DNA of 11,457 nucleotides from a bacterium. Its GTDB lineage: Bacteria; Hydrothermota; UBA3072; B12-G15. The stretch is from assembly GCA_003646055.1 (NCBI GenBank), contig QNDZ01000039.1, forward strand, positions 1 through 11,457, in the 5' to 3' direction. The translations under genes and the position numbers were made by a program. Shown one piece after another: positions 1-8,234 of the stretch; the first letter of the stretch is position 1; each line of letters opens with the position of its first letter. Under the pieces are notes generated by a model that was not told the origin of the DNA, did no database searches, and saw only the letters and a program-made list of their open reading frames with translations.

Positions 1-896
1 GTAAAATTAATAAACCAGTAATAGTTTTCCCATTTATTGAGAGAGAGTATCTCCTCTTTACATTCATAGGCAATAAAAAAAGGAAAATAGAAAAGTGGAT
101 GAAAGATGTATTAAAAAGGGAAATAACAGAGAAGGAGATAGATATTGAAGTTATAAATTCTGAGATAATGGAACAGAGCCATATTCCATTAAAGTACATC
201 ACAGACAGGATTTTCACAAAATTTTTCTCATCACCATACAGCAGACCACTATTCAAAAAATTTAAGAAATTTGACATTGCAGAGGTAAACAGGACTTTTG
301 AAAAAGCCATAAAAGACTCCATTATTCTCCAGAGAGACATTTCTAATGATACAATAAATATAACAGGGAAAAGTTTCTTCAAAAATGTGAACAGAAAAAT
401 ATTGAAGGATACAGGGATAAAAAAAATGAAATCACCATTTCCCTCTGGCTATATTGGATTTGGTTTTTTAATGCCACGAGGATTCAATAATCTGATTCAA
501 TCCCATATTTTATCTGCTTATTATGACCTTGTATTCAAAAGAGAATTAATGTACAAAGGAGAAATTTTATATCTGGCAGAATCCAGCGTTTCCCAGCACT
601 TTTTCGGATACCTTACAACAATCATACTGAGTGGTTTTGAAAAAAATAACAAAGAAGTGATGGATAAAGCGGTGAATATTCTACAGTCAAAACCTGATAT
701 ACCATTAGAATATGTAAAAAACAGAGCAATTGGTAGAATACTGATGATATTAGAATATGAACTGTTATGGGGAAAGAATCATCTGGATTCCCTGATCTAT
801 CAATATGATATAAACAGGTTGATTAATGGGATTAAAAAAGCCCAAACAATACCCATACCACCATTTGAAGAAGTCTTTGGTATATTGTTTAAATGA
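1..896 (+). CDS. M16-like (pitrilysin family) peptidase, C-terminal part, 5' end outside window
   Basis: The reading frame is open from base 3, so the ATG at 99 is internal and 297 residues of a longer protein are visible; it ends in TGA at 894-896. There is no obvious strong domain, but the order of elements follows an M16 metallopeptidase. A segment ending in VINSEIMEQ with a following HIP (visible residues about 50-62) resembles the helix carrying the third zinc-ligand Glu, here the GAG codon at 162-164. Next comes SSPYSRPL (76-83), like the family's hPYgRP. A second alpha/beta lobe starts near residue 140 (SPFPSGYIGFGF), and a terminal helix (IPLEYVKNRAIGRILMILEYE) resembles the end of M16 domains. 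The HxxEH zinc motif would lie left of the window, so activity cannot be judged; it could be an inactive partner subunit. No promoter is visible. Family assignment is by pattern only and moderately sure. Confidence 0.55.
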   Translation, partial: KINKPVIVFPFIEREYLLFTFIGNKKRKIEKWMKDVLKREITEKEIDIEVINSEIMEQSHIPLKYITDRIFTKFFSSPYSRPLFKKFKKFDIAEVNRTFEKAIKDSIILQRDISNDTINITGKSFFKNVNRKILKDTGIKKMKSPFPSGYIGFGFLMPRGFNNLIQSHILSAYYDLVFKRELMYKGEILYLAESSVSQHFFGYLTTIILSGFEKNNKEVMDKAVNILQSKPDIPLEYVKNRAIGRILMILEYELLWGKNHLDSLIYQYDINRLINGIKKAQTIPIPPFEEVFGILFK

Positions 897-915
897 AGGC
901 TCAATGGAGAGTCAA

Positions 916-943
916 TTGTTCAAAATGAACATTTTGTTATAAT
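916..943 (+). promoter_or_regulatory. Probable promoter of the penicillin acylase-family gene
   Basis: A perfect extended -10 (TGT then TATAAT at 938-943, TG at 935-936) lies 16 bases after TTGTTC (916-921), a fair -35. The expected start site is near 950, which gives a leader of about 12 nt. The Shine-Dalgarno AAGGAG (950-955) then begins almost at the 5' end. This implies that the acylase is transcribed apart from the upstream gene, although read-through across the 65-base gap remains possible. Confidence 0.6.
921..936. promoter_or_regulatory. Inverted repeat between -35 and -10, candidate operator
   Basis: CAAAATG (921-927), AA, CATTTTG (930-936) is a perfect 7-bp dyad with a 2-base centre. 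It fills the promoter spacer and abuts the extended -10, where a bound repressor would block polymerase. A shorter overlapping dyad, GTTC-AAAAT-GAAC (918-930), is also present. The low G+C of the arms makes an RNA terminator role for the upstream gene unlikely. No regulator can be named. Confidence 0.35.
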
Positions 944-961
944 CAAAAAAAGGAGTGAATT

Positions 962-3271
962 ATGGGAACTTGTTTTCTTTTGATCACTGTTTTAACAGGC
1001 GCTTTTACAAAACCTATAAGGATTGGTACGCTTAAAGATACAGTTGTGGTGTACGAAGATAAATATGGAATCCCTCATATCTATGCAAAGAACATACTTG
1101 ACCTCGTATTGATACAGGGATGGTTTCACGCAAGGGATAGGCTCTGGAGTATGGAGATGATAAGGAGGACAGCCTTTGGAAGGCTATCCGAAATTTTTGG
1201 AAAGAGAACACTTTATTCTGATATATTTCTGAGAAGACTGGGTTTTCACAGAATGACGCACATGCTATATTCAATACTCACTGATGAAGAAAAGGAAATC
1301 TTAAAGGCCTATGCAGATGGAGTAAATGCCTACATAAAAAATGGCTCTCTCCCCATTGAGTACAGGCTTCTGAGAATAAAACCTGAACCATGGAAGCCCA
1401 TACACTCTGTGGCATATATAAGGTTAATGGCATGGGACTTAAATAGTTCCTGGGCAAGGGAACTCTCCTATATGAAATTGAAGAAGATACTGGACCCTGC
1501 CAGATTTTCCTATCTTATACCTGTTTATCCAGAGGGAGAACCAGTGATAACTGGCTCTATTGATGACACTCTGGAGGTGGGAAGGATTCAGTTATCAGAA
1601 CTTATTCATGGGCTTGGTGTAAGCGGAAGTAACTCCTGGGTTGTTTCAGGAAAAAAGACAGCCACAGGGAAACCCATTCTCTGCAACGACCCTCACCTTT
1701 CCTTTGATATATCTGTACTCTGGTATGAGGTCCATCTGAATTCCCCCGGTGTCAATCTTTACGGTGTATCCCTTCCCTGTGTTCCATTCGCCGTAATAGG
1801 CCATACAGATGTTTTTGCATGGGGGGTTACCAACATAATGACAGATGATGGAGACTTTATTATCCATAAAGTAAACCCAGAAGATTCCACTGAATACTGG
1901 ACACCAGAAGGATGGAATAAATTTGAAGTCTATTCTGAAACCATATATGTGAAAGGAAGAAATCCTTACATTCTTAAAGTGAGATGGACTGATCTGGGAC
2001 CTGTGGTTTCTGATGCATGGAAGCATTCTAATAGTATCATCTCTTTCAGATGGACCGCATATGAGAAAACCCACGAATTCACAACCTTCAGGCTTCTCCC
2101 ATACGTCAAAAATCCTGAAGACTTTCTGAAGGCAGTTTCTTACTTTAAGGTTCCAGGACAAAATTTTGTTTATGCAGATACTATGGGAAATATTCTTTAT
2201 GTTCCAGGTGTTGGTATACCTGAAAGACCCTATGATAAGTACATTCTTCCTATAACCTCAGATAGCCCTGGTGCACGTTGGACACGTTTTGTTCCTTTTG
2301 AGAAAATCCCATATCTATTGAATCCTGAAAAGGGCTTTATTGTTACCGCCAATAACAAAAACTACGATAACTTTCCCTATTATATAACACTTTATTATGA
2401 AAAGAGTGAAAGGGCAAAAAGGATAACCAATCTTCTTTCTGAAAAGCACAGTTTCACCATTGAGCATATGAAGAAAATACAGTTGGATGTCTCACCACCA
2501 CAGAATAGTTTTTTGAGGGATATATTTGTTCAAGATATTGAAGGAATGAGGATGAACAGGATAGAAAGGAAGTGCTTTGAAATTTTGAAAAAATGGAATC
2601 TTGTTGAGGATAGAAACCAGCCAGCTCCCCTGATATTTTACACCCTGCTATCCTTTGTTTTTGAAGGAACTTATAGGGATGAGTTAGGAAAAAAACTTTA
2701 CCTTTTAACTGATAATTCTGGACTCATTCCTCTGATTAACTTTATAAAGGATGAAAAGAATATCTGGTTTGATAATGTAAAAACCAGAAAAAGAGAAAAC
2801 AGACGAGACATTGTGAGAGACGCCTTTGCTAATGCAGTAAATTATCTTGTAAAGAAACTGGGGAAAAGGCCTGAAAAATGGAAATGGGGTAAACTCCACT
2901 ATGTTTATCTGGAACACGCTTTTGGAAAAGGAAGCAAACTGGCAGGGAAATTATTCAATAGAGGACCATATCCAATTGATGGCTCAGACTTTTCAGTGAG
3001 AATGGCAAGCTTTTTCATATCCAGAAGAAGTTACAGGGCAACAACCCTACCCTCAACAAGGCAGATTGTTGACCTTGGAAATCTTGATGCCTCTCTTTCA
3101 GTCTTACCCACAGGAAATTCTGGAAGGCCATTTTCCAGACACTATGATGACCAGATAAGGTTATGGCTGAAAGGTGCGTATCACCCTGCGTATATTTCTA
3201 AGGAAAAGGTTGAAGAATTCGCTGTTAAAAAATACCTGTTTTTACCAGCAAAACACATCACAACGCATTAA
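962..3271 (+). CDS. Penicillin acylase-family (S45) Ntn hydrolase precursor
   Basis: This is a 769-residue amide hydrolase of the penicillin amidase/AHL acylase family, usual length for the family. Such proteins are exported, cut themselves into alpha and beta chains, and hydrolyse amides such as beta-lactam side chains or acyl-homoserine lactones; the substrate here is unknown. The alpha part shows YGIPHIYAKN (35-44), QGWFHARDRLWSMEMIRR (52-69) and GRLSEIFG (73-80). The autocatalytic site is SGSNSW (221-226): Ser223 (AGT at 1628-1630) becomes the beta-chain N-terminal nucleophile. Then come NDPHLSF (242-248), FAWGVTN (285-291), the oxyanion-hole Asn region VTANNKNY (461-468), and the C-terminal STRQIVDL and TGNSGRPFSRHYDDQ blocks. 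The start is fixed by an in-frame TGA at 956-958 and AAGGAG 6 bases before the ATG. The N-terminal hydrophobic stretch (about 4-15) is short and has no preceding Lys/Arg, a poor signal peptide. Confidence 0.93.
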   Translation: MGTCFLLITVLTGAFTKPIRIGTLKDTVVVYEDKYGIPHIYAKNILDLVLIQGWFHARDRLWSMEMIRRTAFGRLSEIFGKRTLYSDIFLRRLGFHRMTHMLYSILTDEEKEILKAYADGVNAYIKNGSLPIEYRLLRIKPEPWKPIHSVAYIRLMAWDLNSSWARELSYMKLKKILDPARFSYLIPVYPEGEPVITGSIDDTLEVGRIQLSELIHGLGVSGSNSWVVSGKKTATGKPILCNDPHLSFDISVLWYEVHLNSPGVNLYGVSLPCVPFAVIGHTDVFAWGVTNIMTDDGDFIIHKVNPEDSTEYWTPEGWNKFEVYSETIYVKGRNPYILKVRWTDLGPVVSDAWKHSNSIISFRWTAYEKTHEFTTFRLLPYVKNPEDFLKAVSYFKVPGQNFVYADTMGNILYVPGVGIPERPYDKYILPITSDSPGARWTRFVPFEKIPYLLNPEKGFIVTANNKNYDNFPYYITLYYEKSERAKRITNLLSEKHSFTIEHMKKIQLDVSPPQNSFLRDIFVQDIEGMRMNRIERKCFEILKKWNLVEDRNQPAPLIFYTLLSFVFEGTYRDELGKKLYLLTDNSGLIPLINFIKDEKNIWFDNVKTRKRENRRDIVRDAFANAVNYLVKKLGKRPEKWKWGKLHYVYLEHAFGKGSKLAGKLFNRGPYPIDGSDFSVRMASFFISRRSYRATTLPSTRQIVDLGNLDASLSVLPTGNSGRPFSRHYDDQIRLWLKGAYHPAYISKEKVEEFAVKKYLFLPAKHITTH

Positions 3272-3284
3272 TGGTCTTCCTATA

Positions 3285-3336
3285 GACATATCTGTTGAAC
3301 AGACAATTTTTAAGTTTTTCTTAACTGTAGTATGTC
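3285..3336 (+). terminator. Folded region between convergent genes, possible terminator
   Basis: The 81-base gap between the acylase stop and the stop of the opposing gene can fold as a three-way junction. The outer stem is GACATA (3285-3290) with TATGTC (3331-3336). Inside are the hairpin TCTGT-TGA-ACAGA (3291-3303), followed by CAATTTTT on the plus strand, and TTAAG-TTTTT-CTTAA (3310-3324). The first hairpin plus T-tract is the best candidate terminator for the acylase. The stems are short and A+T-rich, so strength is doubtful, and no good minus-strand terminator is seen. Confidence 0.35.
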
Positions 3337-3352
3337 AGGAAATGAAGGTTTA

Positions 3353-5995
3353 CTATTTTATATAAACCACCTTTCCTTTAACTTGCTGCTTTCCTCGGGA
3401 GAGTCTGAGATAGTAAACACCCGATGGTAGATTTTCCCTGACCACCGTGTATGTGCCGGGTTTCAGTATCATGTCTCTTCTGAAAACACAACGGCCTGCT
3501 ATATCAAACAGTTCAATGGAAACAGAACCCATTGCATTCATACCAAACTGAAAACTAAGAACACCCTTCTGTACAGTATTCAACTTTATCTGGAAGGGTG
3601 AAGGTTCTGAAATCCCCGTAATTCCAATGTAACTGGCAGTTTCATATCCATGATACCAATCAGTATTATATGGAAATGTGGAGATTTCCAATGTCTCTTC
3701 CTCTGAATCCGTTATTCTTACAGAACAGAAACCATCAACAAAGGTTGTTCTATCACCATCTGGCATAGAAACAGAGTAAGCATTTGAGCCACCTATCTGT
3801 GAAACGGAAAAACTGAGTGAATCATCCCTATACACACCATCAAGATAAATCCTGTTTCCCTGAATATCCCTCAAGAATACCTGAATTGTATCGTCATAAT
3901 TCACCCTGTGTGGTCCAACAACACGGGTGTCAAGAATCCCGTAGAAGGTCATATCCTCATTATCTGGAACAAGAAATCCTCCCACGTCCTGTGCTGTTAC
4001 TGTGACGTACTCTGGTTCTGTATCAGAAAGTGTAGCAGTGAAGATACCATTGTAAACAGGGATACTTTCAGGGTCTGGTGTGATGAAATACACTGAATTG
4101 CTTCTGTAGTTATCAATAGCCCCAACACCCACAAAACCATTGTAATAATCCGCAAGTGAATATTCTGGTGTAAAGATATAACCTGTAACATCCGCATTTT
4201 CATTCAAGCAGGCCTCTTCTGGTAATATTAACATAATATATGCAGCAGAATCAGGATGGATGTAGTAGATTGTATCCAGTGCAGATCCAAGGAAACTGGA
4301 TGTTGCTGTTACATAGACAACTTCAGAGAAAATATCATATATCCAGAAACCACCTATACCCTTTTCAAGCGTCAGTGTATCTGGTTCATATATGGCACTT
4401 CCAGTTCCAGTTATTACCACTGTATCCTGGCGTGATGGGTCAATATATCCACTATCATCCACTGCTGCAACTGTTATGAACAATGCAGTATATGGTGAAG
4501 CAATATTCTTTTGCTCTTTAAGAACAATCCTGTTTGCGGAGGAGGAAACCGGTCTAACCTTAATATAGGATTCACCGGAAACTCCATTGCCCACATAACC
4601 TGAGTTCTCATTTCCTTCGGCATCCCTGTATTTAAGCCCAACAGTGGAATTAGGGCTGTTTGATACGAACCTGAGTGTTGCATGACCATTCACAAATGGG
4701 AAGTATTCTGAAGCCTGATTAAGTGTATCAAACACTGCTCCACTTCCATTGAATATGTAACTCTTTAACCAACCATTGTATGTTGAATCAAAAGAATAAA
4801 TCCCATCAACAGTCCAGAAATTAATATTTATTGTCTCTCCAGCGGGTACCATATAGGGAACACCAGATGCAATCTGCACTGCCACCCCTGAATCCTTGAA
4901 TGAAGTTATGACCACGGGGTTAAATGGATAAAGATATGGAGAGCCCTGAACATCCATGGTGACAAAAACAAAACTGTCTGCTTCTGTATCCAGAACCTTA
5001 AAGGATGTTGCACCACTGGCAAGGGTTCTGAAATTAGAAGGGGTGATGGTTACTGAGTTCATCCCATACGGGTCAATATATGAAAGTGAAATCTGGGATG
5101 AACTATTTGAAGGGTCAGGGCCATCTCCCATTAAGGCAAGCCCATAAAAAACCTTGTTCACATTGTAAGTTCCAAACTGGCCATTCACAGGGAAAAGCAT
5201 GGCCTTTGTAGCTATTGTATCAGTGGTGAAATAAATAGTGAAAGTGTCTGACCCAAAGTTATAAATGGAAGAAATATCCTCAGCAACAATGGATATCTCT
5301 TCTGATACCTCTGTATAATCCACAACATATAGCCATCCCCTACCGCTGAACATTGTGACAGGCCCCTCAACAAAATATGTATCTGCTATCGGATCATAAA
5401 AAACAACACTCGTATTAGAATCCCCCAGTATCTTTACATACATTACTGTTGTATCAAGTATCCCGCCAACCGAGGTATCAACCAGACCAAATGAGTCTAT
5501 TACACTGAAGTAAAAAAGGTCAGGGTAAATAAAGGCTGGGGAATAGGCAGAATTTGTTGTATCAGGTCCTTCAATCTTTGCCTTCATTGGAACATTTGTG
5601 CTTGATGAAGGGTCAACAAACCATCCAACTGGTATTGATGTCTTGAGGATTCCTGCCGGGTCTTCAACATACATTCCCAGTGTTTCTGGCTCATAATCAA
5701 CAACAGCAATCCACCCCTCTCCCCTATTTATGTGAACCGTGTCCACAGGCAGATAAGTGACGGTGGAGATAAAAAGCACACTGGGGTTGGGATTTGATTC
5801 TATTGAATGAAGGTCCAGAACATTATTATAAGTGGTATCAACCTCCTCCTGAGGATTCATTACCTGTATCCTCACAATCTCGGGAGCACCAGCAGAATTG
5901 TAGTAACCAATTGGAGTGGCAACTATGTAAGTCCCATTCTGTGGGCTGAATTTTGAACCGCCCACCAAAGAGAAAAGCAAAAACAAATAAAACAT
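3353..5995 (-). CDS. Secreted multi-repeat Ig-like protein with T9SS type A-like sorting domain
   Basis: Function is not recognised; this is an 880-residue exported protein, probably surface-bound or released through type IX secretion. A signal peptide (MFYLFLLFSLVGGS) is followed by about seven tandem beta-sandwich repeats. Each is marked by a loop with Gly, then an alternating beta strand and an acidic turn, for example the segments near residues 88, 210, 324, 433, 543, 646 and 751, so the period is about 103-120 residues. The last 80 residues (from about 800) form a sorting-type domain: SVSIELFDIAGRCV, then LPSGVYYLRL and a basic KGKVVYIK end. ATG at 5995 is chosen because GGGAGG lies 5 bases upstream and it opens the signal peptide. 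A TTG at 6043 would add 16 charged residues in front of it. It follows the propeller gene by 95 bases but seems to have its own promoter. Confidence 0.85.
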   Translation of the reverse strand: MFYLFLLFSLVGGSKFSPQNGTYIVATPIGYYNSAGAPEIVRIQVMNPQEEVDTTYNNVLDLHSIESNPNPSVLFISTVTYLPVDTVHINRGEGWIAVVDYEPETLGMYVEDPAGILKTSIPVGWFVDPSSSTNVPMKAKIEGPDTTNSAYSPAFIYPDLFYFSVIDSFGLVDTSVGGILDTTVMYVKILGDSNTSVVFYDPIADTYFVEGPVTMFSGRGWLYVVDYTEVSEEISIVAEDISSIYNFGSDTFTIYFTTDTIATKAMLFPVNGQFGTYNVNKVFYGLALMGDGPDPSNSSSQISLSYIDPYGMNSVTITPSNFRTLASGATSFKVLDTEADSFVFVTMDVQGSPYLYPFNPVVITSFKDSGVAVQIASGVPYMVPAGETININFWTVDGIYSFDSTYNGWLKSYIFNGSGAVFDTLNQASEYFPFVNGHATLRFVSNSPNSTVGLKYRDAEGNENSGYVGNGVSGESYIKVRPVSSSANRIVLKEQKNIASPYTALFITVAAVDDSGYIDPSRQDTVVITGTGSAIYEPDTLTLEKGIGGFWIYDIFSEVVYVTATSSFLGSALDTIYYIHPDSAAYIMLILPEEACLNENADVTGYIFTPEYSLADYYNGFVGVGAIDNYRSNSVYFITPDPESIPVYNGIFTATLSDTEPEYVTVTAQDVGGFLVPDNEDMTFYGILDTRVVGPHRVNYDDTIQVFLRDIQGNRIYLDGVYRDDSLSFSVSQIGGSNAYSVSMPDGDRTTFVDGFCSVRITDSEEETLEISTFPYNTDWYHGYETASYIGITGISEPSPFQIKLNTVQKGVLSFQFGMNAMGSVSIELFDIAGRCVFRRDMILKPGTYTVVRENLPSGVYYLRLSRGKQQVKGKVVYIK

Positions 5996-6001
5996 AGATC
6001 C

Positions 6002-6016
6002 CTCCCTTTTTGGGAG
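6002..6016 (-). promoter_or_regulatory. Hairpin covering the Shine-Dalgarno of the Ig-like repeat gene
   Basis: On the minus strand, CTCCC (6016-6012), AAAAA, GGGAG (6006-6002) is a perfect 5-bp stem whose 3' arm is the Shine-Dalgarno. The 5' arm overlaps the -10 of the local promoter. It would therefore be present only in RNA reading through from the upstream propeller gene. In that RNA the ribosome site could be masked; in RNA begun locally it would be free. Confidence 0.4.
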
Positions 6017-6043
6017 TTTAACTTCCCCTTGGGATGATGTCAA
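6015..6043 (-). promoter_or_regulatory. Probable promoter of the Ig-like repeat gene
   Basis: Reading leftward, a perfect TTGACA (6043-6038) is followed after 17 bases by TAAACT (6020-6015), which matches 4 of 6 bases of TATAAT. The start site would be near 6008, a leader of about 13 nt, with GGGAGG right at the 5' end. The second secreted-protein gene can thus be expressed independently of the first. Confidence 0.5.
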
Positions 6044-6090
6044 GTAATATTATAATTTTCAGGTTTTACCCAAAAAGTGCTTACCTGTCT

Positions 6091-8217
6091 CTATTTTATC
6101 CACATTACCTTATTCAGATACCTTCTTTCACCAGCCTTAACCTGTATAAAGTAAATACCTGAAGAAAGATTATCTGGTAATCCAAGGTGAATTTCATGTT
6201 CCCCAGGACTCAGATATCCCTGATACAATCTTCCCACCCGTGAACCAAGCACATTGAATGCCTCAATATCCACCATTGTCTTTTTATCAAGGGAAAGACG
6301 AATTTTATAAGGATCACTGAATTCACAGGAGAAATCTGCTATCTTTTCTTCAACATTCACATTCAATGCCTCAAGTATGTAAACACCTGAAGCACCAAGT
6401 GATACCGCAAAATTCCTGTTATCAATATAACATATGTCTTCTGGGTCTCTCGGGAAATCTGAATAATGACCAATCAACTGGACATTGGATGGGTCTGCAA
6501 TACTTAAGATATATACACCTGTGCTATCACCTGTGCTCACAAAAACATAATCTCCATATGTATCAATATACTGTGCCTGGATGCCAGAATAAGAACCAAC
6601 AACTGACGGTGAGTATGGGTTGGAGATATCAACAATGAGTATACCATTGGTTACACTTGCAACCACAACATAGTTTCCTGTAATTGAAAGGTCTGACCCA
6701 TTATTTATAGCAAGGGTTGAGAACGTATCCACCATGGTGGGGTTGGATACATTGTATAACACAAGTGTGCTTGCATCAAGCCCAACTGCAACATTTCCAC
6801 TCGCATCTACACCTGATAAAATCCAGTACCAGTTGTTGTAAGAGCCTATCTCATAACCCCCATCCCTATCCAGTATCTCAAGCCCCTCCATTCCATTTGC
6901 AACGAAAATCAGGGAATCCGTTACACGGATGTCTTCAGCATCATTGAGATAGATGGATGAATCAAGCAGAACAGGTGTATATGGATATGTTACATCAACT
7001 GAATAAACTCGTGGTCCACCCACCACATATAGTGTATCATTCCACAGGTCAGGGGAATGCACTTCAACACCGCCCGGAAATTCATAAAGCACACTGTAAA
7101 TAAATGGATTAACAGGGTCTGACACACTGATAACCGAAATCCCAGCCTCTCCCTCTGTTGTGTAAAGTGTAGTTGTGCTGGATGCAAGCCCCACAGGTTC
7201 GCCCTTTGGTGTGAAGAACCAACCCACTGAGTAAGTATATCCTGGATTAACTGCGTCCAACATCTTCAGACCACTGTCCCTGTCAGAACAATATATTAGT
7301 GTATCATAGGAAACCCAAACCCAGTTGGCATAGGTAACACTGTCATATGTTCCAAGCAGGGTAATATTCTCTGGATCAAAAATATTGCATATGTATATTC
7401 CATACTCACCTGAAGCAGTGTAAAGCCTGTTTTCCCTTGCAAACAGATGGTTTGCCTGAATATTCAGAGAATCATAAGCCCATCCTGTGAGAATGTCCAT
7501 TGATTTTAACTTCTGATTGGATTCCATATAAAGAACTCCATAGTACAATTCAAGGGCAGTCGGGTTTACAGGTGTGTACACTGTTCCTCCAGATGTATCA
7601 ACAATCATCTGCCTTATAGTATCAACAACAACAAGATTATAGGGATCGTTTTTGTTAACAACAATGAGACCTGAATCACCACATGCCAGATAGAGAAGGG
7701 AATCTCTTAACTCAATATCATTAATATGGATGGAAAAGGTAATGGAATCAGTTATCCCAGGAGAGGTTTCATTGGAAACATCCACACAATAAAGGGTGCT
7801 GTATATACCAGAAATTGAATACACATATAGGAAGGGATAATCAAGTTCAGCCCCTTTTAATACACTGAAAAACCTGCCAATGCTAATATGTGACTTATAT
7901 TCCAGACTCCCTGAGTTCGAACCCAGAATATACATGTACATTCCACTCAGTACATAAAGTAATCTGTTTGTATCATAATAAATAATATCGTTCACAGTGT
8001 TAGGGAGGTCGTATGAATCAATTATCTCCATTCCATACAGGCCTTTAGGATCAAGCATCAGAAGGACAGAACCATGGGCTGAAAAGACTGTATCAGTCTT
8101 TCCAGTAACACACATTCCACTCCCAAAGTAAATCCTTGACTGAAAGTTAACCCCAAAGTCAAGCGGGGAAGCAGAAAACCCAAGGAAAATACCCATGGCA
8201 ATCAACCACTTTTTCAT
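6091..8217 (-). CDS. Secreted LVIVD-repeat beta-propeller protein with T9SS-like sorting domain
   Basis: This is a 708-residue exported protein of unknown ligand. A classic signal peptide (MKKWLIAMGIFLGFSASP) is followed by repeats of the LVIVD type (known from Pfam PF08309, usually folding as beta-propellers). Each repeat carries a G-[IL]-x-[IV] strand, an [DN]-P turn and a second strand. Examples are GLIVVNKNDPYNLVVVDTI (from about 183), GIYICNIFDPENITLLG (273), GISVISVSDPVNPFIY (359), GILIVDISNPYSPSVVG (525) and GVYILSIADPSNVQLIG (567). The repeats run from about 140 to 620 at 40-44 residue spacing, roughly ten or eleven blades. The tail from about 640 (VDIEAFNVLGSRVG, LSSGIYFIQV, KVMWIK) is a sorting-type domain. 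ATG at 8217 is chosen over GTG at 8220: GGAGG (8227-8223) is 5 bases from the ATG but only 2 from the GTG. It is the first gene of a leftward pair. Confidence 0.87.
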   Translation of the reverse strand: MKKWLIAMGIFLGFSASPLDFGVNFQSRIYFGSGMCVTGKTDTVFSAHGSVLLMLDPKGLYGMEIIDSYDLPNTVNDIIYYDTNRLLYVLSGMYMYILGSNSGSLEYKSHISIGRFFSVLKGAELDYPFLYVYSISGIYSTLYCVDVSNETSPGITDSITFSIHINDIELRDSLLYLACGDSGLIVVNKNDPYNLVVVDTIRQMIVDTSGGTVYTPVNPTALELYYGVLYMESNQKLKSMDILTGWAYDSLNIQANHLFARENRLYTASGEYGIYICNIFDPENITLLGTYDSVTYANWVWVSYDTLIYCSDRDSGLKMLDAVNPGYTYSVGWFFTPKGEPVGLASSTTTLYTTEGEAGISVISVSDPVNPFIYSVLYEFPGGVEVHSPDLWNDTLYVVGGPRVYSVDVTYPYTPVLLDSSIYLNDAEDIRVTDSLIFVANGMEGLEILDRDGGYEIGSYNNWYWILSGVDASGNVAVGLDASTLVLYNVSNPTMVDTFSTLAINNGSDLSITGNYVVVASVTNGILIVDISNPYSPSVVGSYSGIQAQYIDTYGDYVFVSTGDSTGVYILSIADPSNVQLIGHYSDFPRDPEDICYIDNRNFAVSLGASGVYILEALNVNVEEKIADFSCEFSDPYKIRLSLDKKTMVDIEAFNVLGSRVGRLYQGYLSPGEHEIHLGLPDNLSSGIYFIQVKAGERRYLNKVMWIK

Positions 8218-8234
8218 CACAACCTCCTTTTTTT

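Noticed and set aside
3174..3365. Small plus-strand ORF overlapping the 3' end of the acylase
   Set aside because: Most of it lies in another frame of the acylase, no Shine-Dalgarno, no recognisable protein.
5996..6043. TTG start adding 16 residues to the Ig-like repeat protein
   Set aside because: It would put a charged stretch before the signal peptide and its codons overlap the predicted -35/-10; ATG at 5995 has GGGAGG at proper spacing.
6060..6087. Terminator between the two secreted-protein genes (CAGGT/ACCTG)
   Set aside because: Five-bp stem with an 18-base loop and no T-tract following on the minus strand.
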